Assembly: GCA_024291935.2 (NCBI GenBank)
Contig: CM044308.1
Coordinates: 124,398,501-124,462,500, forward strand
Reading direction: 5' to 3'
From: Okapia johnstoni
Lineage: Eukaryota; Chordata; Mammalia; Artiodactyla; Giraffidae
Length of the DNA: 64,000 nucleotides
The translations under genes were made by a program, and so were the position numbers. Positions 10,526 to 22,861 of this stretch are shown piece by piece; positions within the stretch are counted from its first letter, which is position 1, and each line of letters opens with the position of its first letter. The notes under the pieces were generated by a model, which was given only the letters and a program-made list of their open reading frames with translations, searched no databases and had not been told where the DNA came from.

Positions 10526-11655
10526 TTAAGGGTGAGATTAAGGTGCCTAAGGGAGATATAGGCAGAGTTTCATGGGGCTGTTTAAATTCCTGACAGTGCT
10601 TCAGGTCTAGTTCCTAACCTAGATTACCCTTAAAATCATCCTCCTTTTCCCTGAGGGAGCTTGAATGGATTTCTGCCCTCTGTAAAACAGAGCCAGACCA
10701 AAACCATACAAAAGTGCCAAAAAGACATCACAAGGTATCTCACCTATCAAGCAGTTCCAGTATGCTTCTGGTGTAATAATAACTGCCACTCACAAAGAAA
10801 GGACATCATTTGTTTGTTTTTTCCAACTTTTGATTTGCCAGTCTCAGAACTGCATCCTGAGGCATGTGCCATAAACAGTCCTGAACCACCACTTTTCCCA
10901 GTGGGTAACCAGGCCTGGAAAAGCCACAGCAAGACCTAAAAGGACAACTAAGGTAGCAGCCATGTCTTCTAAACCAAAGACAGAGATACCAGGTGTAATA
11001 TGACAAGGCAATCCTCCTTCTTTGCAAATACAGTCAGGGAACATCTTGGCAGAGGTTTAAAGAAACGGTTGAGAATCTAATGAGTCTCACTGATTGGAAA
11101 AAAAAAAAATTCAATAGAGTTAGGACTTGGCTGAAAAACTTAGGATTTAAAGACAGGATGGCTGGAAGCCCTGAGAATCAGGTGGGCCTTAGGCGGGCAT
11201 ACATGTTCAGATGGTGATGGCACCACAAGCACCAGTCAAGAGTGTGTGCAGAGGTACTTGATAGTGCATCGTGAGGAAGGCTAGAAATACAGTAGCAGGG
11301 TCAACTTGGTTAGCCTCCCACTTTCAAATTCCTCTCTTTGGTGCAATTTCCATAGACAAAGGTTAGTGAAAACATCTGCCTGGATAATGACTCTTGAGAG
11401 CCCAAGACCAATACAATTTCCAGGGAGCATGTCTAATCTCAGGGGTTATGAAAGGGCTGGAGGTCCACAGAGAGGTCTGTGATAAGGAGTACTACATGCA
11501 TGAAGAAAGAGCCCATGTAAAGTCAGAATCCATACATCATGCTTCAGGTGAAATCAAGTAGGACAACTATCTCAGTATCACCATTAGACATAATTCCAGT
11601 CTTCTATGAACAACTTTGCTTGGAGACCTGCTTCAGAATTCAGCTAGGTTCCCTA
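10526..11655. other. No gene or repeat recognised
   Basis: About 1.1 kb of unique-looking sequence. Small open frames on both strands lack splice or coding signals. Confidence 0.35.
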
Positions 11656-11657
11656 TT

Positions 11658-11952
11658 AAGGGACTCTTGAGAGTCCGTTGGATTACAAGGAGATCAAACC
11701 AGTCGAACCTAAAGGAAATCAACCCTGAATATCTATTGGAATGTCTGATACTTAAGCTGAAGCTCCAATAATTTGTTCACCTGATGCAAAGAGCCAACTC
11801 ATTGGAAAAGACATGGTGGATGGCATCACCGACTTGGTGGACATGAGTTTGAGCAAGCTCCAGGAGATAGTGAAGGTCAAGGAAGCCTGGCATGCAGCAG
11901 TCCATAGGGTCGCAAAGAGTTGGACACCACTGAGCAACTGAACTGAACTGAA
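11658..11952 (+). mobile_element. BovB LINE 3' end, 5'-truncated
   Basis: Begins 'agggactcttgagagtcc' and runs to the BovB terminal motif 'agagttggacaccactgagcaactgaactgaactgaag'. It is diverged from the other copies in the window. Confidence 0.88.
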
Positions 11953-11974
11953 GACAAATCCAACTCCTTTATGG

Positions 11975-12232
11975 GCTGTTGTTGTTCAGTTGCTCAGTCA
12001 TGTCCAACTCTTTGCAACCCCATGGACTGCAGCATGCCAGACTTCCCTGTCCTTCACCATCTGCTGGAGCTTGCTCAGACTCATGTCCATCAAGTCAGAA
12101 ATGCCATTCAACCATCTCATCCTGTGTCGTTCCCTTTTCCTCCTGCCTTCAGTCTTTCCCAGCATCAGGCTCTTTTCCAATGAGTCAGTTCTTCACATCA
12201 GGTGTCCAAAGTATTGGAACTTTGTCTTAGTC
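11975..12232 (-). mobile_element. BovB LINE 3' end, convergent with the preceding copy
   Basis: Starts with 'gttgttgttcagttgctcagtcatgtccaactctttgcaacccc' and ends near 'gtgtccaaagtattggaactt'. This is the reverse of a BovB 3' end, about 22 bp from the tail of a plus-strand copy. Confidence 0.88.
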
Positions 12233-12234
12233 AA

Positions 12235-12500
12235 CACCAGATTCTCACAACTTGACATAGGATCTGATACATGGCAAGCCAATCAATAAATGTTTGCATA
12301 TTAAATAAGTGAGCAAATGAAATAAAACAGTATAAGATGCAACTTACTCTGAAGAGATCTTGAGATCTCGCATGCTATTAGAAGCATCCTCAAGGTATAT
12401 CAGAGTTTTAACCTCTCTAGCTATCTTTGCCTTGAAGGCCCACAATTAAAGTTGCAATCTGAGTTATAAAATGAGGATTATTTCTCTAATGTCCCATGGG
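12235..12500. other. Short unique stretch with L2-like tail
   Basis: The segment 'gatacatggcaagccaatcaataaatgtttgcat' (around 12268-12301) resembles an L2 3' terminus. Nothing else was recognised. Confidence 0.35.
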
Positions 12501-12504
12501 GATG

Positions 12505-12720
12505 TGTGCTTAGTTACTCAGTCGTGTCCAGCTCTCTGCAGCCCCATAGACTGTAATCTGCCAGACTCCTCTGTCCATGGAATTTTCCAGGCAAGAATAC
12601 TGCAGTGGGTTGTCATTTCCCACTCCAAAGGATCTTCCTGACCCATGGATCGAAACTGCATCTATGGCATCTCCTGAATTGGCAGGTGGATTCTTTACCA
12701 CTAGCACCACCTGGGAAGCT
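12505..12720 (-). mobile_element. Bov-tA SINE
   Basis: Reverse Bov-tA from 'tgtgtgcttagttactcagtcgtgtccagctctctgcagcccc' to 'accactagcaccacctgggaagc'. Confidence 0.9.
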
Positions 12721-12751
12721 GGCAATATTTGCAGGCCTTTTTAGTTGCTGT

Positions 12752-12955
12752 GGCTTCCCTGCTGACTCAGATGGTAAAGAATCCACCTGGCAATGCGGGA
12801 GACCCAGGTTCGATCCCTGGGTCAGGAAGATCCCCTGGAGAAGGGAATGGCAACCCACTCCAGTATTCTTGTCTGGAGAATTCCATGGACAGAGGAGCCT
12901 GGCGGGCTACAGTCCATGGGGTCACAAAGAGTTGAACATGATTGAGTGACTGATA
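12752..12955 (+). mobile_element. Bov-tA SINE
   Basis: Well preserved: A-box region 'ctgactcagatggtaaagaatccacctgg', B box 'ggttcgatccctgg', body ending 'gagttgaacatgattgagtgact'. It faces away from the minus-strand Bov-tA at 12505-12720, so the two form an inverted pair. Confidence 0.93.
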
Positions 12956-12959
12956 ATTT

Positions 12960-13435
12960 CACTTTCTTTCACTTGGTTGCTGTAACTGGAAGTTGTACTA
13001 TCATTTAGTGGGTAGAAACGAGGGATGTTGCTAAACATCCTACAAGGAACAGGACAAACCTTTCCTTCCACCTTATCCTCTCTCCCATCTCATAACAAAG
13101 AATCCTCTGCTCTCAAATTTCACTAGTTCAAGGATGAGAAACTCTGAAAGTGCAATCAAAAGGTCTGTAGCAACTAAACCTTGAAGATGGAATTCAGACC
13201 TTTAGATCAAGAACAGAATCAAAAATTCATCTAAAAACCACTTCTGCTAATATCATCTTCTTAGTAACTGGACCATGCCGTAGGCAAAGGACTAAAAGAG
13301 TTCAGTCAAGAGAAACAGACATTAAAATGGGGCATGCTAAGAAGTATTTCAAAATTCAGAAGGTGCATCTCAGTTCTTATGCTTCAGCAATGTTTAAGTA
13401 GATGCAAACTAAACGAGAAAAGTACTTAATTTCTC
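12960..13435. other. No gene or repeat recognised
   Basis: Unique-looking sequence. Confidence 0.35.
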
Positions 13436-13439
13436 TCTT

Positions 13440-13655
13440 CTCTCTGGTTGACCAACTGCTATTTTCTCCTCAAGCCTCAGCTCAAATATTTTCTCCTTTG
13501 TGATAAAATCACCTCTTTCTCTCCCAGAGAGTCTCTTTCTTTCCTGTAATCCTATTCCATCAAACACTCACCTTCATTAAGATTTTCACTTCGTGGTAGT
13601 AGGTCTTTGATTATGGTCATAACTCCTCCAATAAACTTTGTATTCCTCAAAGCCT
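13440..13655 (+). repeat. L2-like fragment
   Basis: The motif 'caagcctcagctcaaatattttctcctttgtgataaaatcacctctt' resembles the L2 3' coding end. Weak and diverged. Confidence 0.4.
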
Positions 13656-13659
13656 TTTT

Positions 13660-14740
13660 AAAATAAACTTTCTAATTGTAGAATAGATTTACATAAAAAT
13701 TGCAAAGATAGTACAGAGAGCTCCCATATATCCTACAACCATTTGAGCGTATTATTAACAACTTAGATTAATATGGTACATTTGTAACAATCAATGAGCC
13801 ATTATTGATATTGATTTAGGAACTAAAGTCCATTCTTTTTCGGATTTTCTTTTACCTAATGCCCTCTATCTGTTCCAGGATCCCATTCAGGGTTACATTA
13901 TGCTTAGTCATCATGTCTCCTTAAACACCCATTGGCTGGGACAGTTTTTCAGACATTATTTTTGGTTTGGGTGACTTTGACAGCTCTGAAGAATACTAGT
14001 CAGATACTTTGTACAATACCCCTCAATTAAGATTTGTCTAATTTTTTTTTCATTATTTGGCTAGGGTTTTGCAGAGGCAAGATGACAGAGGTAAACAGCC
14101 ATAATCCTCACATCATATCAACAGTACATACTGTCAACATGACTTACCATGCTGATGTTAATTTTGACCACCTGGCTGAAGTCATGTTTGTCATGTTGCT
14201 ACATAGCAATTGCTCCTTTCCCCGATTTTCATTTTGTCCTCTTTAGAAGGAAGTATTTATGTACATCCCACACTCCACTTTTTTAACGGCAAAGTAAGGG
14301 AATTCTTCTGCATAAATGCATTTATCTGTTTGTCCCTAATTATTTATTTTTTTGTTTTTAAAATTTTTTTAACACCAAAACCATTTTGTATTGGGGTAGA
14401 GCCAACCTAATCATTTCTTTATTCAATTATTTATTTATATCGCTATGGAATTATGGATATTTATTTTATAGTTTGGATCATAATCCAATACTGTATTATT
14501 TTATTGCTCAAATTGTTCTAGGTTGTTTGGTCTCTAGAAACTCTTTAATTTCATTCCTTTGTCCCTTTAACATACTCTCATCATTGTGGGGTTTGGGGTT
14601 TTTTTGTTTGTTTTGAGCACTTCCTTACTTTTCAGCCCTGCAAGATGCTCCAGGTTCAGCTTCTAAAACCTCTGACCCAGTCCTATAATCAGTCAAGATC
14701 TCCTCTTTATTTTGTTTTATGAACAAATTTTTTTAAAAAG
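13660..14740. mobile_element. Old L1M-type LINE 3' region
   Basis: The order of motifs matches old mammalian L1 3' ends: 'tacataaaaattgcaaagatagtacagagagctcccatat', 'ccaggatcccattcagggttaca', 'gtcatcatgtctcctta', 'tcaacatgacttaccatgctgatgtt', and 'cttttcagccctgcaagatgctccaggttc'. The strand is uncertain to me. No intact coding sequence remains. Confidence 0.6.
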
Positions 14741-14825
14741 AATAAAACTAAAAAAAAATTAAAAGAATAAAACTAGTAACTAAATTTTGCTGAATATTCA
14801 ATATGTGTCAGAAATGATCTAAGAG

Positions 14826-15008
14826 TGGTAAAGAATCCGCCTGTCAATGCAGGAGACAGGAGTTCAATCCCTGGGTCAGGAAGATCCCCCAGAGGAGAAA
14901 ATGGCAATCTACTCTGCTATTCTTGTCTGGAAAATCCCATGGACAGAGGAGCCTAGTGTGCTGCAGTCCATGGGGTCACACAGAATGGGACACAACTGAC
15001 TGAGCATG
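14826..15008 (+). mobile_element. Bov-tA SINE, 5'-truncated head
   Basis: Begins inside the head at 'gtggtaaagaatccgcctgtcaatgcagg' and ends 'gaatgggacacaactgactgagcatg'. Confidence 0.9.
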
Positions 15009-15009
15009 A

Positions 15010-15380
15010 AAGAATCTTACATGCATAGGAAAACTTGCTGACATCAAGCAAAGTTCTAGCTAACTAGCATGCAAATACTGATACACCTTGTTTTGAAAGA
15101 ATTGCTTGGAGAAATTATTTTTATTACATTTTATTTTTATAATAATAGGATGGGGAGCCTAATATTACAAAACATGAAGCTAGAATGGGAAGAATTGATA
15201 GTTTTACCTATAAAAAATCAAATGCTTTTGTTAGTGAAAAACACAATAATACAATAAACATTTTAAAGACAAATTGGAAAATTCACACCCATGACCAAAA
15301 GAGTTAATATTTAATAATATATAAATGTTCCTAGAAATTAATAAAAAGTTGAGTACCTCACTGGAAAAAATGGCCCTTGA
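15010..15380. other. AT-rich sequence, nothing recognised
   Basis: No exon or repeat signature. Confidence 0.35.
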
Positions 15381-15384
15381 GCAA

Positions 15385-15605
15385 GTAATAGCTAACATTT
15401 ATGCAGTGCTTACTACATGCTAAACACAGTTCAAAGTGCTTTAGGAACATCAGGTTATTTAATCACAGCAACTCAATGAAGTAGTTACTGTAATCACTCC
15501 TGCTATCCAGAAAAGGAAGCTAAGCCCAGAGAAGTTAAGTGATTTTTCAAATGTCACACAGTTATTAGACCTATAATTTGAATCCAGTATGATCAGCTTC
15601 AGAGT
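15385..15605 (-). repeat. MIR SINE
   Basis: Reverse MIR from 'taacatttatgcagtgcttactacatgc' through 'gctaagcccagagaagttaagtgatttttcaaatgtcacacag' to 'atttgaatccagtatg'. One of the longest MIR copies here. Confidence 0.78.
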
Positions 15606-15609
15606 ACCT

Positions 15610-16622
15610 AAGCTTGTACTTTCCCTGAAAGAAGAGTCTTGAAACAAACACTTGAGTGCAAGTCATTTATTTGAGAAATAACTCCAAGGAGGAAAGCTAT
15701 AAACAGGTGCTGTATCAATGTGACCACTGTGATGTCTGGCATTTAGCTCTCCCAGAGCCTTCTAAACAGAGTAGTAAAGGCTTTTCAGAATTATCCACTT
15801 GACTATCAAGCAGAAGTATTTCTCTATCAGCTTCCATTTGTTGTTGGTAAAAAGTTATCTTCATGGACATTACTTTCCCTTTAACCTAGAATCTGCATGT
15901 ATGCTTGCTGAGCCAGCCAATGTCTGCAGCAATGGAGAAGCTCCAGGGCAAAAAGTAAAAGGCATGCTGCAGAAGGTTCCTGGAGCAAAATTCTTCCCGT
16001 GTAGGGTGAGGTGAAGCCTGGATGAGAAGCCAAGTGCCCAGGCAGTTGTCATACCTAAATGTTTTGTGGTACTTTTATTGTGTCCCTTAGTGGAATCATT
16101 ACATCTAGGAACAAGACCCTCTAAACCAGCAGAGTTTAATTCCATTTCTGTCATTTAGCAAATTCTTGAGATGATGGTGAGAGACACCAGTTTTTCTTCT
16201 ACTCCTTGGGGACAGAGTATCATCTATCTGCACATACTACATCTTAGATGACAGTACCCCAATCCCATAATTTTGTTATTGAGCTGGTTATTTAAATGAG
16301 ATTTTAATAGATCATCATAATTATAGTGTTGGTGGAGCACTTTGGGAAGGGAAAAGAAACTCACATTTAGAGGATCTGTTGATTCTAGGAAGGACAAATC
16401 ATTTCTCCCTCCATATGAAAAGCTCCATTGTAGTCAGCATGCCACTAAGAGGTTGATTTTTCTGTTTTTTCCTCATGTTGGTGTTAGCAATTTGTGCTTT
16501 TCTAGGAATCTTTCCATTTAATTCAAAATTTTAAACATATTGGCATAAATTCGTTCATTACATCCTCTTATCATCTTTTTGGAATCTGCATGATTTGTTA
16601 TATGATCTCTCTCTTCATTACT
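15610..16622. other. No gene or repeat recognised
   Basis: About 1 kb of unique-looking sequence. Overlapping chance open frames near 15.8-16.15 kb have no support. Confidence 0.35.
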
Positions 16623-16627
16623 GCATG

Positions 16628-16830
16628 GGCTTCCCTGGTGGTTCAGACTGTAAAGAATCTGCCTGCAATGCAGGAGACTGGGTTCGATCCCTGGGTTGGG
16701 AAGATCCCCTGGAGAAGGGCATGGCAACCCACTCCAGTATTCTTGCCTGGAGAATTCCATGGACAGAGGAGCCTGGAGGGCTACAGTCCATGAGGTCACA
16801 AAAAGTCGGACATGAGGAGTGACCAACACA
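16628..16830 (+). mobile_element. Bov-tA SINE
   Basis: Head 'gcttccctggtggttcagactgtaaagaatctgcctgcaatgcaggagactgggttcgatccctgg' and full Bov-A body ending 'gtcggacatgaggagtgacc'. Confidence 0.93.
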
Positions 16831-19485
16831 TTTTTCTCTATCAGTTATCAATTTTGTTGGTCTTTTCAAAGAACCAACTTTGGATTTGTTTTTAATTAAT
16901 TATATTTTTGTCTTCAGTCTTTCCATTCTAGCTCTTGGTATGGCTGGCAAATTTTAATTGAATACTTTATATTGACTATGAAAAGTTGTGCAGGCTGTCG
17001 ATGATGAAATCTTCTCCAAAGGGGATTTATTTCCTTCAAGCAGGCAGTTAGAATAGGGGTGAATCCTTGATCCAGTTAGACTGAGGTGTCTCAAGACTAG
17101 ATTTAAGTCTTCTTGAGAGCTGAACTGGTGCTGCTCTGTCCTACTGCTAGGGTGTAGCCCCTCAGGTATCTCAATGAAAATATGAGATATGAACTCCAAT
17201 ATTTACCTCATCAGCACCATCATATTACCAAAGCTTTGGGTAATCTTTTAACATCTTAGCATCCACTTTACATTCGACCTTTTAGCTCAGTGCAACTTAC
17301 AAAGTGGAAATGCCTTGAGAAGAAAAGTAGTAGATTTGGGGGCTTACCTCAATGTTTTCATTCTTTTCTGTATCTCAGTCTCTCGAGTTGTTAAATGTCT
17401 TAGTGCTCTCCAATGCCTTTAAATGGTTCTTTTATAATTAAAAGTTTTAAATCTATTTTTATATAGTTGTGACTATTCTCTGATGCTACACCAAAACTCA
17501 ACAAGTTGTAGTTTCTTAAAGGTCAATTACAAATGATGAATCTGAAACCATATTGATGAAATTTTCATCTTTGGTTATATTAAAATCTGTTGCTCTACCT
17601 TACACTTTGAATTGATTTTGTAAAATTATGCACTAGTCATTTGAAAAATACCAACTTACTCAGTTCTTCTAAAAGTTGATGTATTTCATTACAGAATTTT
17701 TTAATCATATTGGTTAGAATCACCACAAAACTCAAGCAAAAATAAAGTACTGTTATCAAGCTCCAGTGACAGATACAAGTTATCCAAAATTCTAATTTTT
17801 TTAACTGAAAGCATAGTATGTTCTACCTAATGATTGCAGGGCACCCTATTGTTACAGGAACCTCTTTAGTAACAAATATGTCACAAGAAGAATAACTTGT
17901 TATATTTGAATATATTGCAAGACAACATTTGGATGATATATCATCAACAGTAGAAATAAAAATGTACCTATATTCTTCAGAACTTGTATATTCTACCAAC
18001 ATAAAGGCGACAATCTCATAAAATAATATTTAAACCTAGAAATACCACAACCTGAAAGGAAATTACGCTAAATAGAAAAGGTTTTAAAATTACAGTAAAA
18101 ATAAAAATACAACCTACCATCAACAATGTTTGGTGAGTAGCCGAAGGACATTGATCCAGCTGCCATCTAATTACTGATTGTGATAACTGTGGGCAAAATG
18201 ACAGAAACCTGTTGACCAAGTAGCTTCAAAAATCATTCTTTAAAACCCAATTTACTACTTATGTGACTCCTTCTAATAAAACCCTTACTATTTCTCAAAC
18301 TGGAAAAATTGGAGGTGCTTTATAACACAAGCTTTAGAAGAGAAATCTGCAATTTTTTTTTTCTTCCAGCATAGCCGCACTCCAGAGGATGAATGAAGAC
18401 AAGTATACCTTCCATACCTGAGTGCCTTTGCATCCGTGTCCTCAGAGTTGGCTGATTTTCACTTGGTCTCCTGTCTTCACTCACCGATCATGGGAAAACT
18501 TCTCTCTATTATCCTTTCTTGTTTGTATGGTTATTTCAATCAATAATTAGATAATTGTCTCAGTTAGGAGAGAAAGGGTGTTAGAAAGAAATGGCTTAGG
18601 GGATAAGACACTTCAATGCCACAGTCAAAAAGAATTATCAGGAGCAAAGAATATGAATAACCTAGTGGTTGCTTCTTCTTAATTATATGCTAAAAATCTT
18701 TAATAATCACAAACATCAAATTTTAAATATAGTAATACTTTAAATCTTACTCCATACTCTCATCTGAAATTCAGTACATTGCACAAACTACTGAGCAAAG
18801 TGTGTTAAAAAATTATATAGCCTGAAAAGTAGAAGACACTTGGATTGGATTGGTCATAGCCATACTATTGGTGTTTTGAATAAAACAAACATAAACTTGT
18901 ATGATTTTATTCTTCAGATGTGCCCCTCTACACCCAAAACACACCAGCATTTTATGACTGTATTTCAATATGTCAAGTCTACATTTGCATGTCTTGTGGC
19001 TTAACAGACAGTTAATAAAAATGTGCTAGTCCCTCAAACTCCTATATGACTGTCAAAGTAGATGAACTTTGTCAGTAATCCAAAGGTCCTGAACCTCCTG
19101 GAACTACCCTCCTGGAAGGGTAGTCAATTTTTTACCCTTTTGCCAAGGTGTTTTCTTAGTTAGGAAACTTCCCACAAATCATCTTTTAGGATAAAGCAAA
19201 GTTCCAACCCTTGGACCTTGAGATGATTAAGGTAACTGTTTTACCTGATAAACCCTGGGGGAGGTTGGAAAAGGAAATGTTTAGCTCTTACTGCTGTCTT
19301 TGTACACATTCAATGCATAAGAGGTTTCACGGGCAATCTTGGCTGTGCAACACTGCCAACCAAATTTAGGGCTGGCAGCACTTACCAGGGGAGCATTGCT
19401 GGTATTACATAAAGATGCTATTTTTAGCAACTTCCCCTCAGATTCTTCCAGTAATAAAGCCAATGAGCCCACAGGCAACCATCAT
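16831..19485. other. 2.6 kb with no gene or clear repeat
   Basis: AT-rich, unique-looking. I saw no SINE heads, LINE ends or exon signals. Old, unrecognised repeats may be present. Confidence 0.3.
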
Positions 19486-19489
19486 AATT

Positions 19490-19690
19490 ACCAGCTACAT
19501 AACCTGAGTTCATATTCCAACACTACTCTCCTCACCATCGCTATGTAACCTTGGCAACACAACCTCATTTTGTAACTTTCCTGGGACTCAGTCTCTTCCT
19601 CTGCAAAGTGGGACTAATAATGGTGCTTACCACATACAGTTTTTGTGAGAATTAATGTTCAGTAAGTATCAGTTATTTTTATTGACAACT
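19490..19690 (+). repeat. MIR SINE
   Basis: MIR order kept: 'atgtaaccttggcaacac', 'ggactcagtctcttcctctgcaaagtgggactaataatggtgcttaccaca', 'tgtgagaattaatg'. Confidence 0.72.
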
Positions 19691-20300
19691 ACAAGGTAGA
19701 AGTTCCTCCAGAAAATCAAGATACCACTCTTCTCTTCTTCAGTCTTTCTCAGAGTCCATTCAATTAATGACCCCACATTTTTCACCATGTAGTATAAACC
19801 TCACTGCTGTATACGTCCATTTCTTACCATCATTCATCAGATTCCACTGTGGTTCTTTATGAGATAGAATAACTTCAGCCTCAGAAAGGCCTATCTTTTT
19901 AATTTGGAAGAAAGATAAACAGGTAGAACTCTATTGTTAGAAGTATCTGTTACCAGATAGTAGAACTAGAGACCATCTGAACTGTACTATATTTATAGCT
20001 AAGGTCTCCACAGCTGAGAGTAAGGCCATAAGAAGCCCTTAGATTGTCCAGGGTTCTCCTCAGATCTATAAGCACTTTTTGACTAAAGATATTCTTCTGG
20101 CTCAAGAACTAGGTATGTGACTATTAGAACAAGAATCAGTGGAAAAAGCACTAACTCTTAGTACTCAAAACGTCTCATAGAAACAAAGCCAAAAAGATGG
20201 GGAATGGGGTGCTCTTGAAGAATTGTCCTTGAGAAGTCAGCTGTTTCAAAGGACCTTCATTAAAGGCTGAAGTTTTGTCTTCACTTGTCAAAGACCTGAT
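19691..20300. other. No gene or repeat recognised
   Basis: Unique-looking sequence. Confidence 0.3.
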
Positions 20301-20302
20301 CT

Positions 20303-20500
20303 TCCCTGTAGCTCAGAGAGTAAAGAATCTGCTTGTAATGCAGGAGACCTGGGTTTGATCCCTAGGTTGGGAAGATCCCCTGGAGAAGGGAATGGCAATC
20401 TACTCCAGTATTCTTGCCTGGAGAATCCCATGGACAGAGGAGCCTGGCAGGCTACAGTCTGTGGAGTCGCAAAGTCAGACACGACTGAGCGACTAACACT
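20303..20500 (+). mobile_element. Bov-tA SINE
   Basis: Head 'cttccctgtagctcagagagtaaagaatctgcttgtaatgcaggagacctgggtttgatccc' and body ending 'gtcagacacgactgagcgactaacac'. Confidence 0.93.
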
Positions 20501-20504
20501 ACAA

Positions 20505-21340
20505 CTACTACTATCAAAGACCTACTAGAGTGTCCAATTTCAGATATGTTCAGTGAAGCTATCATTTTTAATTTTTTCTGGACCTATGAAATGTCAATGG
20601 GTTAATTCTGATGAAAAGAGAAGCTCCCAGAAAGCAGGTCTCACTTGCTTTGAAAGCTTTCTAGTACTGCTCCAGCATGGACTATAAATAATTAGTGTTT
20701 TGGAGGCTGCTGTGAATTCATCAACAAAAAAGAAAACAAATATTCCATTCCTATTTCCCATTCAAAAAATACAGCCAGGCCCTTATGGTCTAAGTTTTGG
20801 GTTCGTTCGCCTCAGGAAAGATAACAATATTCTATGTGTTTCCTAAGCTTCCTTTCAGGAAGGCTGAGCCCATGCAAGGAAAGGAGAGGGTTTGCCTGGA
20901 ACCCCAAGCATCGCTGGATCCCTGAAAGACTGGGAGAGGATAGGGGTGGGGCTCTGAGGAAGGGAAGCCTTCACTAGCTTCCCCACAGTGAACCTGAATG
21001 TCGAATGGCACAGGGATGCCTGTGGAGGGCCACAGCCTCGGGAATAGGAACAGGGCTGTCCATGGCCAAGCCTGCACACGTAAGAGAGGACCTTGGGAGA
21101 CGATTTCTCTGTCGTCTACTTGGAGTAGAACAGTGAATGGGCTGGGTGTTACAGGGCATCATGTAGCAAGAGGAGTAGATTGATAATAGTGACCACCATA
21201 GCCAAAAGACCCAGCCCTCCCATCCTGTCCACAAGACCAGAGTACTTGCAAGCCAAGGTGAGTGATTTATTTTGAGTTGTTTACTGACCTTGGCAAACAA
21301 AAATTCCCAAACAGATTCTATTTTATTTCAAAAATTAAAA
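20505..21340. other. No gene or repeat recognised
   Basis: Somewhat more GC-rich between 20860 and 21240, with several overlapping chance frames. No splice-site pattern supports an exon. Confidence 0.35.
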
Positions 21341-21342
21341 CA

Positions 21343-21485
21343 GAGACTTCCCTGGTGGTCCAGAGGGTAAGACTCCGAGCTCCCAATGCAGGGGGCCCAG
21401 GTTCGAGCCCTGGTTGGGGAACTAGATCCCACATGCCACAGTTAAGACCTGGCACAGCCAATAAATACATACATTTTCTTAATAA
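21343..21485 (+). mobile_element. CHR-2-type SINE
   Basis: Well preserved: 'gagacttccctggtggtccagagggtaagactccgagctcccaatgcagggggcccaggttcgagccctgg', then 'cctggcacagccaataaatacatacat' as tail. Confidence 0.92.
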
Positions 21486-22153
21486 AAACAATGTGGCAAG
21501 GTGTTATGGAAAAATTCATACCTCTTATAGATTGCTTCATTCTCCCATAAAGTGGGAATATTAATAACATCCATTTCAGAGGCTATTGATATAATCCAAT
21601 GGGACATACTGTGTAAAGTACAAAGTGCACTTCAAATGTTTCTCATATTGTTATACATAACCCTAAAAATGTTATACAGCCAATTATTGTTCTGCAAGTT
21701 AGTCCTGTTATTCTCAGTGCCTAATTTTGTAACAGAAACCAGAAATCTGGATTTTCATTAGAAACAATTTTCAAATGTTGGCATTTGAATGTCATCAGTT
21801 CAGTTCAGTTTAATTCAGTCACTCAGTCGTGTCCGACTCTTTAAGACCCCATGAACCCTAGCACGCCTGGCCTCCCTGTCCATCACCAGCTCCCGGAGTT
21901 TGCCCAAACTCATGTCCATTGAGTCAGTGATGCCATCCAACCATCTCATCCTTTGTAGTCCCCTTCTCCTCCTGCCCTCAATCTTTCCCAGTATCAGGGT
22001 CTTTTCAAATGAGTCAGCTCTTCGCATCAGGTGGCCAAAGTATTGGCATTTCAGCTTCAACATCAGTCCTTCCAATGAACACCCAGGACTGATCTCCTTT
22101 AGGATGGACTGGTTTGATCTCCTTGCAGACCAAGGGACTCTCAAGAGTCTTCT

Positions 22154-22861
22154 TCAACACCACAGTTCAAAAGCATCAATTCTTCGGTGCTCAGCTTTCT
22201 TTATAGTCCAATTCACACATCCATACATGACTACTGGAAAAACCATAACCTTGACTAGATGGACCTTTGTTGGCAAAGTAATGTCTCTGCTTTTTAATAT
22301 GCTGTGCAGGTTGGTCATAACTTTCCTTCCAAGGAGTAAGCATCTTTTAATTTCATGGCTGCAATCACCATCTGCAGTGATTTTGGAGCCCAGAAAAATA
22401 AAGGCAGCCACTGTTCCAACTGTTTCCCCATCTATCTTCCATGAAGTGATGGGACCGGATGCCATGGTCTTAGTTTTCTGAATGCTGAGCTTTAAGCCAA
22501 CTTTTTCACTCTCCTCTTTCACTTTCATCAAGAGGTTCTTTTGTTCTTCTTCACTTTCTGCCATAAGGATGGTGTCATCTGCATATCTGAGGTTATTGAT
22601 ATTTCTCCCGGCAATCTTGATTTCAGCTTGTGCTTCTTCCAGCCCAGCGTTTCTCATGATGTATTCTGCATATAAGTTAAATAAGCATGGTGACAATGTA
22701 CAGCCTTGATGTACTCCTTTTCCTATTTGGAACCAGTCTGTTGTTCCATGTTCAGTTCTAACTGTTGCTTCCTGACCTGAATACAGGTTTCTCAAGAGGC
22801 AGGTCAGGTGGTCTGGTATTCCCATCTCTTTCAGAATTTTCCACAGTTTATTGTGATCCAC
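22154..22861 (-). pseudogene. BovB reverse-transcriptase core fragment
   Basis: Includes GVHQGCTLSPCLFNLYAEYI and NNLRYADDTILMAESEEE. The YADD box is the catalytic palm motif of non-LTR reverse transcriptases. Further on come FLGSKITADGDCSHEIKRC and VMYGCVNWTIKKAEHRRIDA. The frame breaks at about 22145-22153; the same frame resumes as the C-terminal part (21815-22144, with [20 protein letters not shown]). Confidence 0.87.

Noticed and set aside
16628..16700. tRNA gene suggested by A-box and B-box (GGTTCGATCCC)
   Set aside because: The same boxes occur in about twenty copies joined to Bov-A bodies. They are SINE promoters without a tRNA cloverleaf.
21900..22481. Long plus-strand open frame antisense to BovB (also 42889-43569 minus and 57123-57653 minus)
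   Set aside because: These recur in every BovB copy as the opposite-strand shadow of the reverse-transcriptase C-terminus. Not independent genes.
22154..22861. Functional reverse-transcriptase gene
   Set aside because: The YADD motif is intact, but frameshifts, stops and an internal deletion separate it from the rest of the protein.
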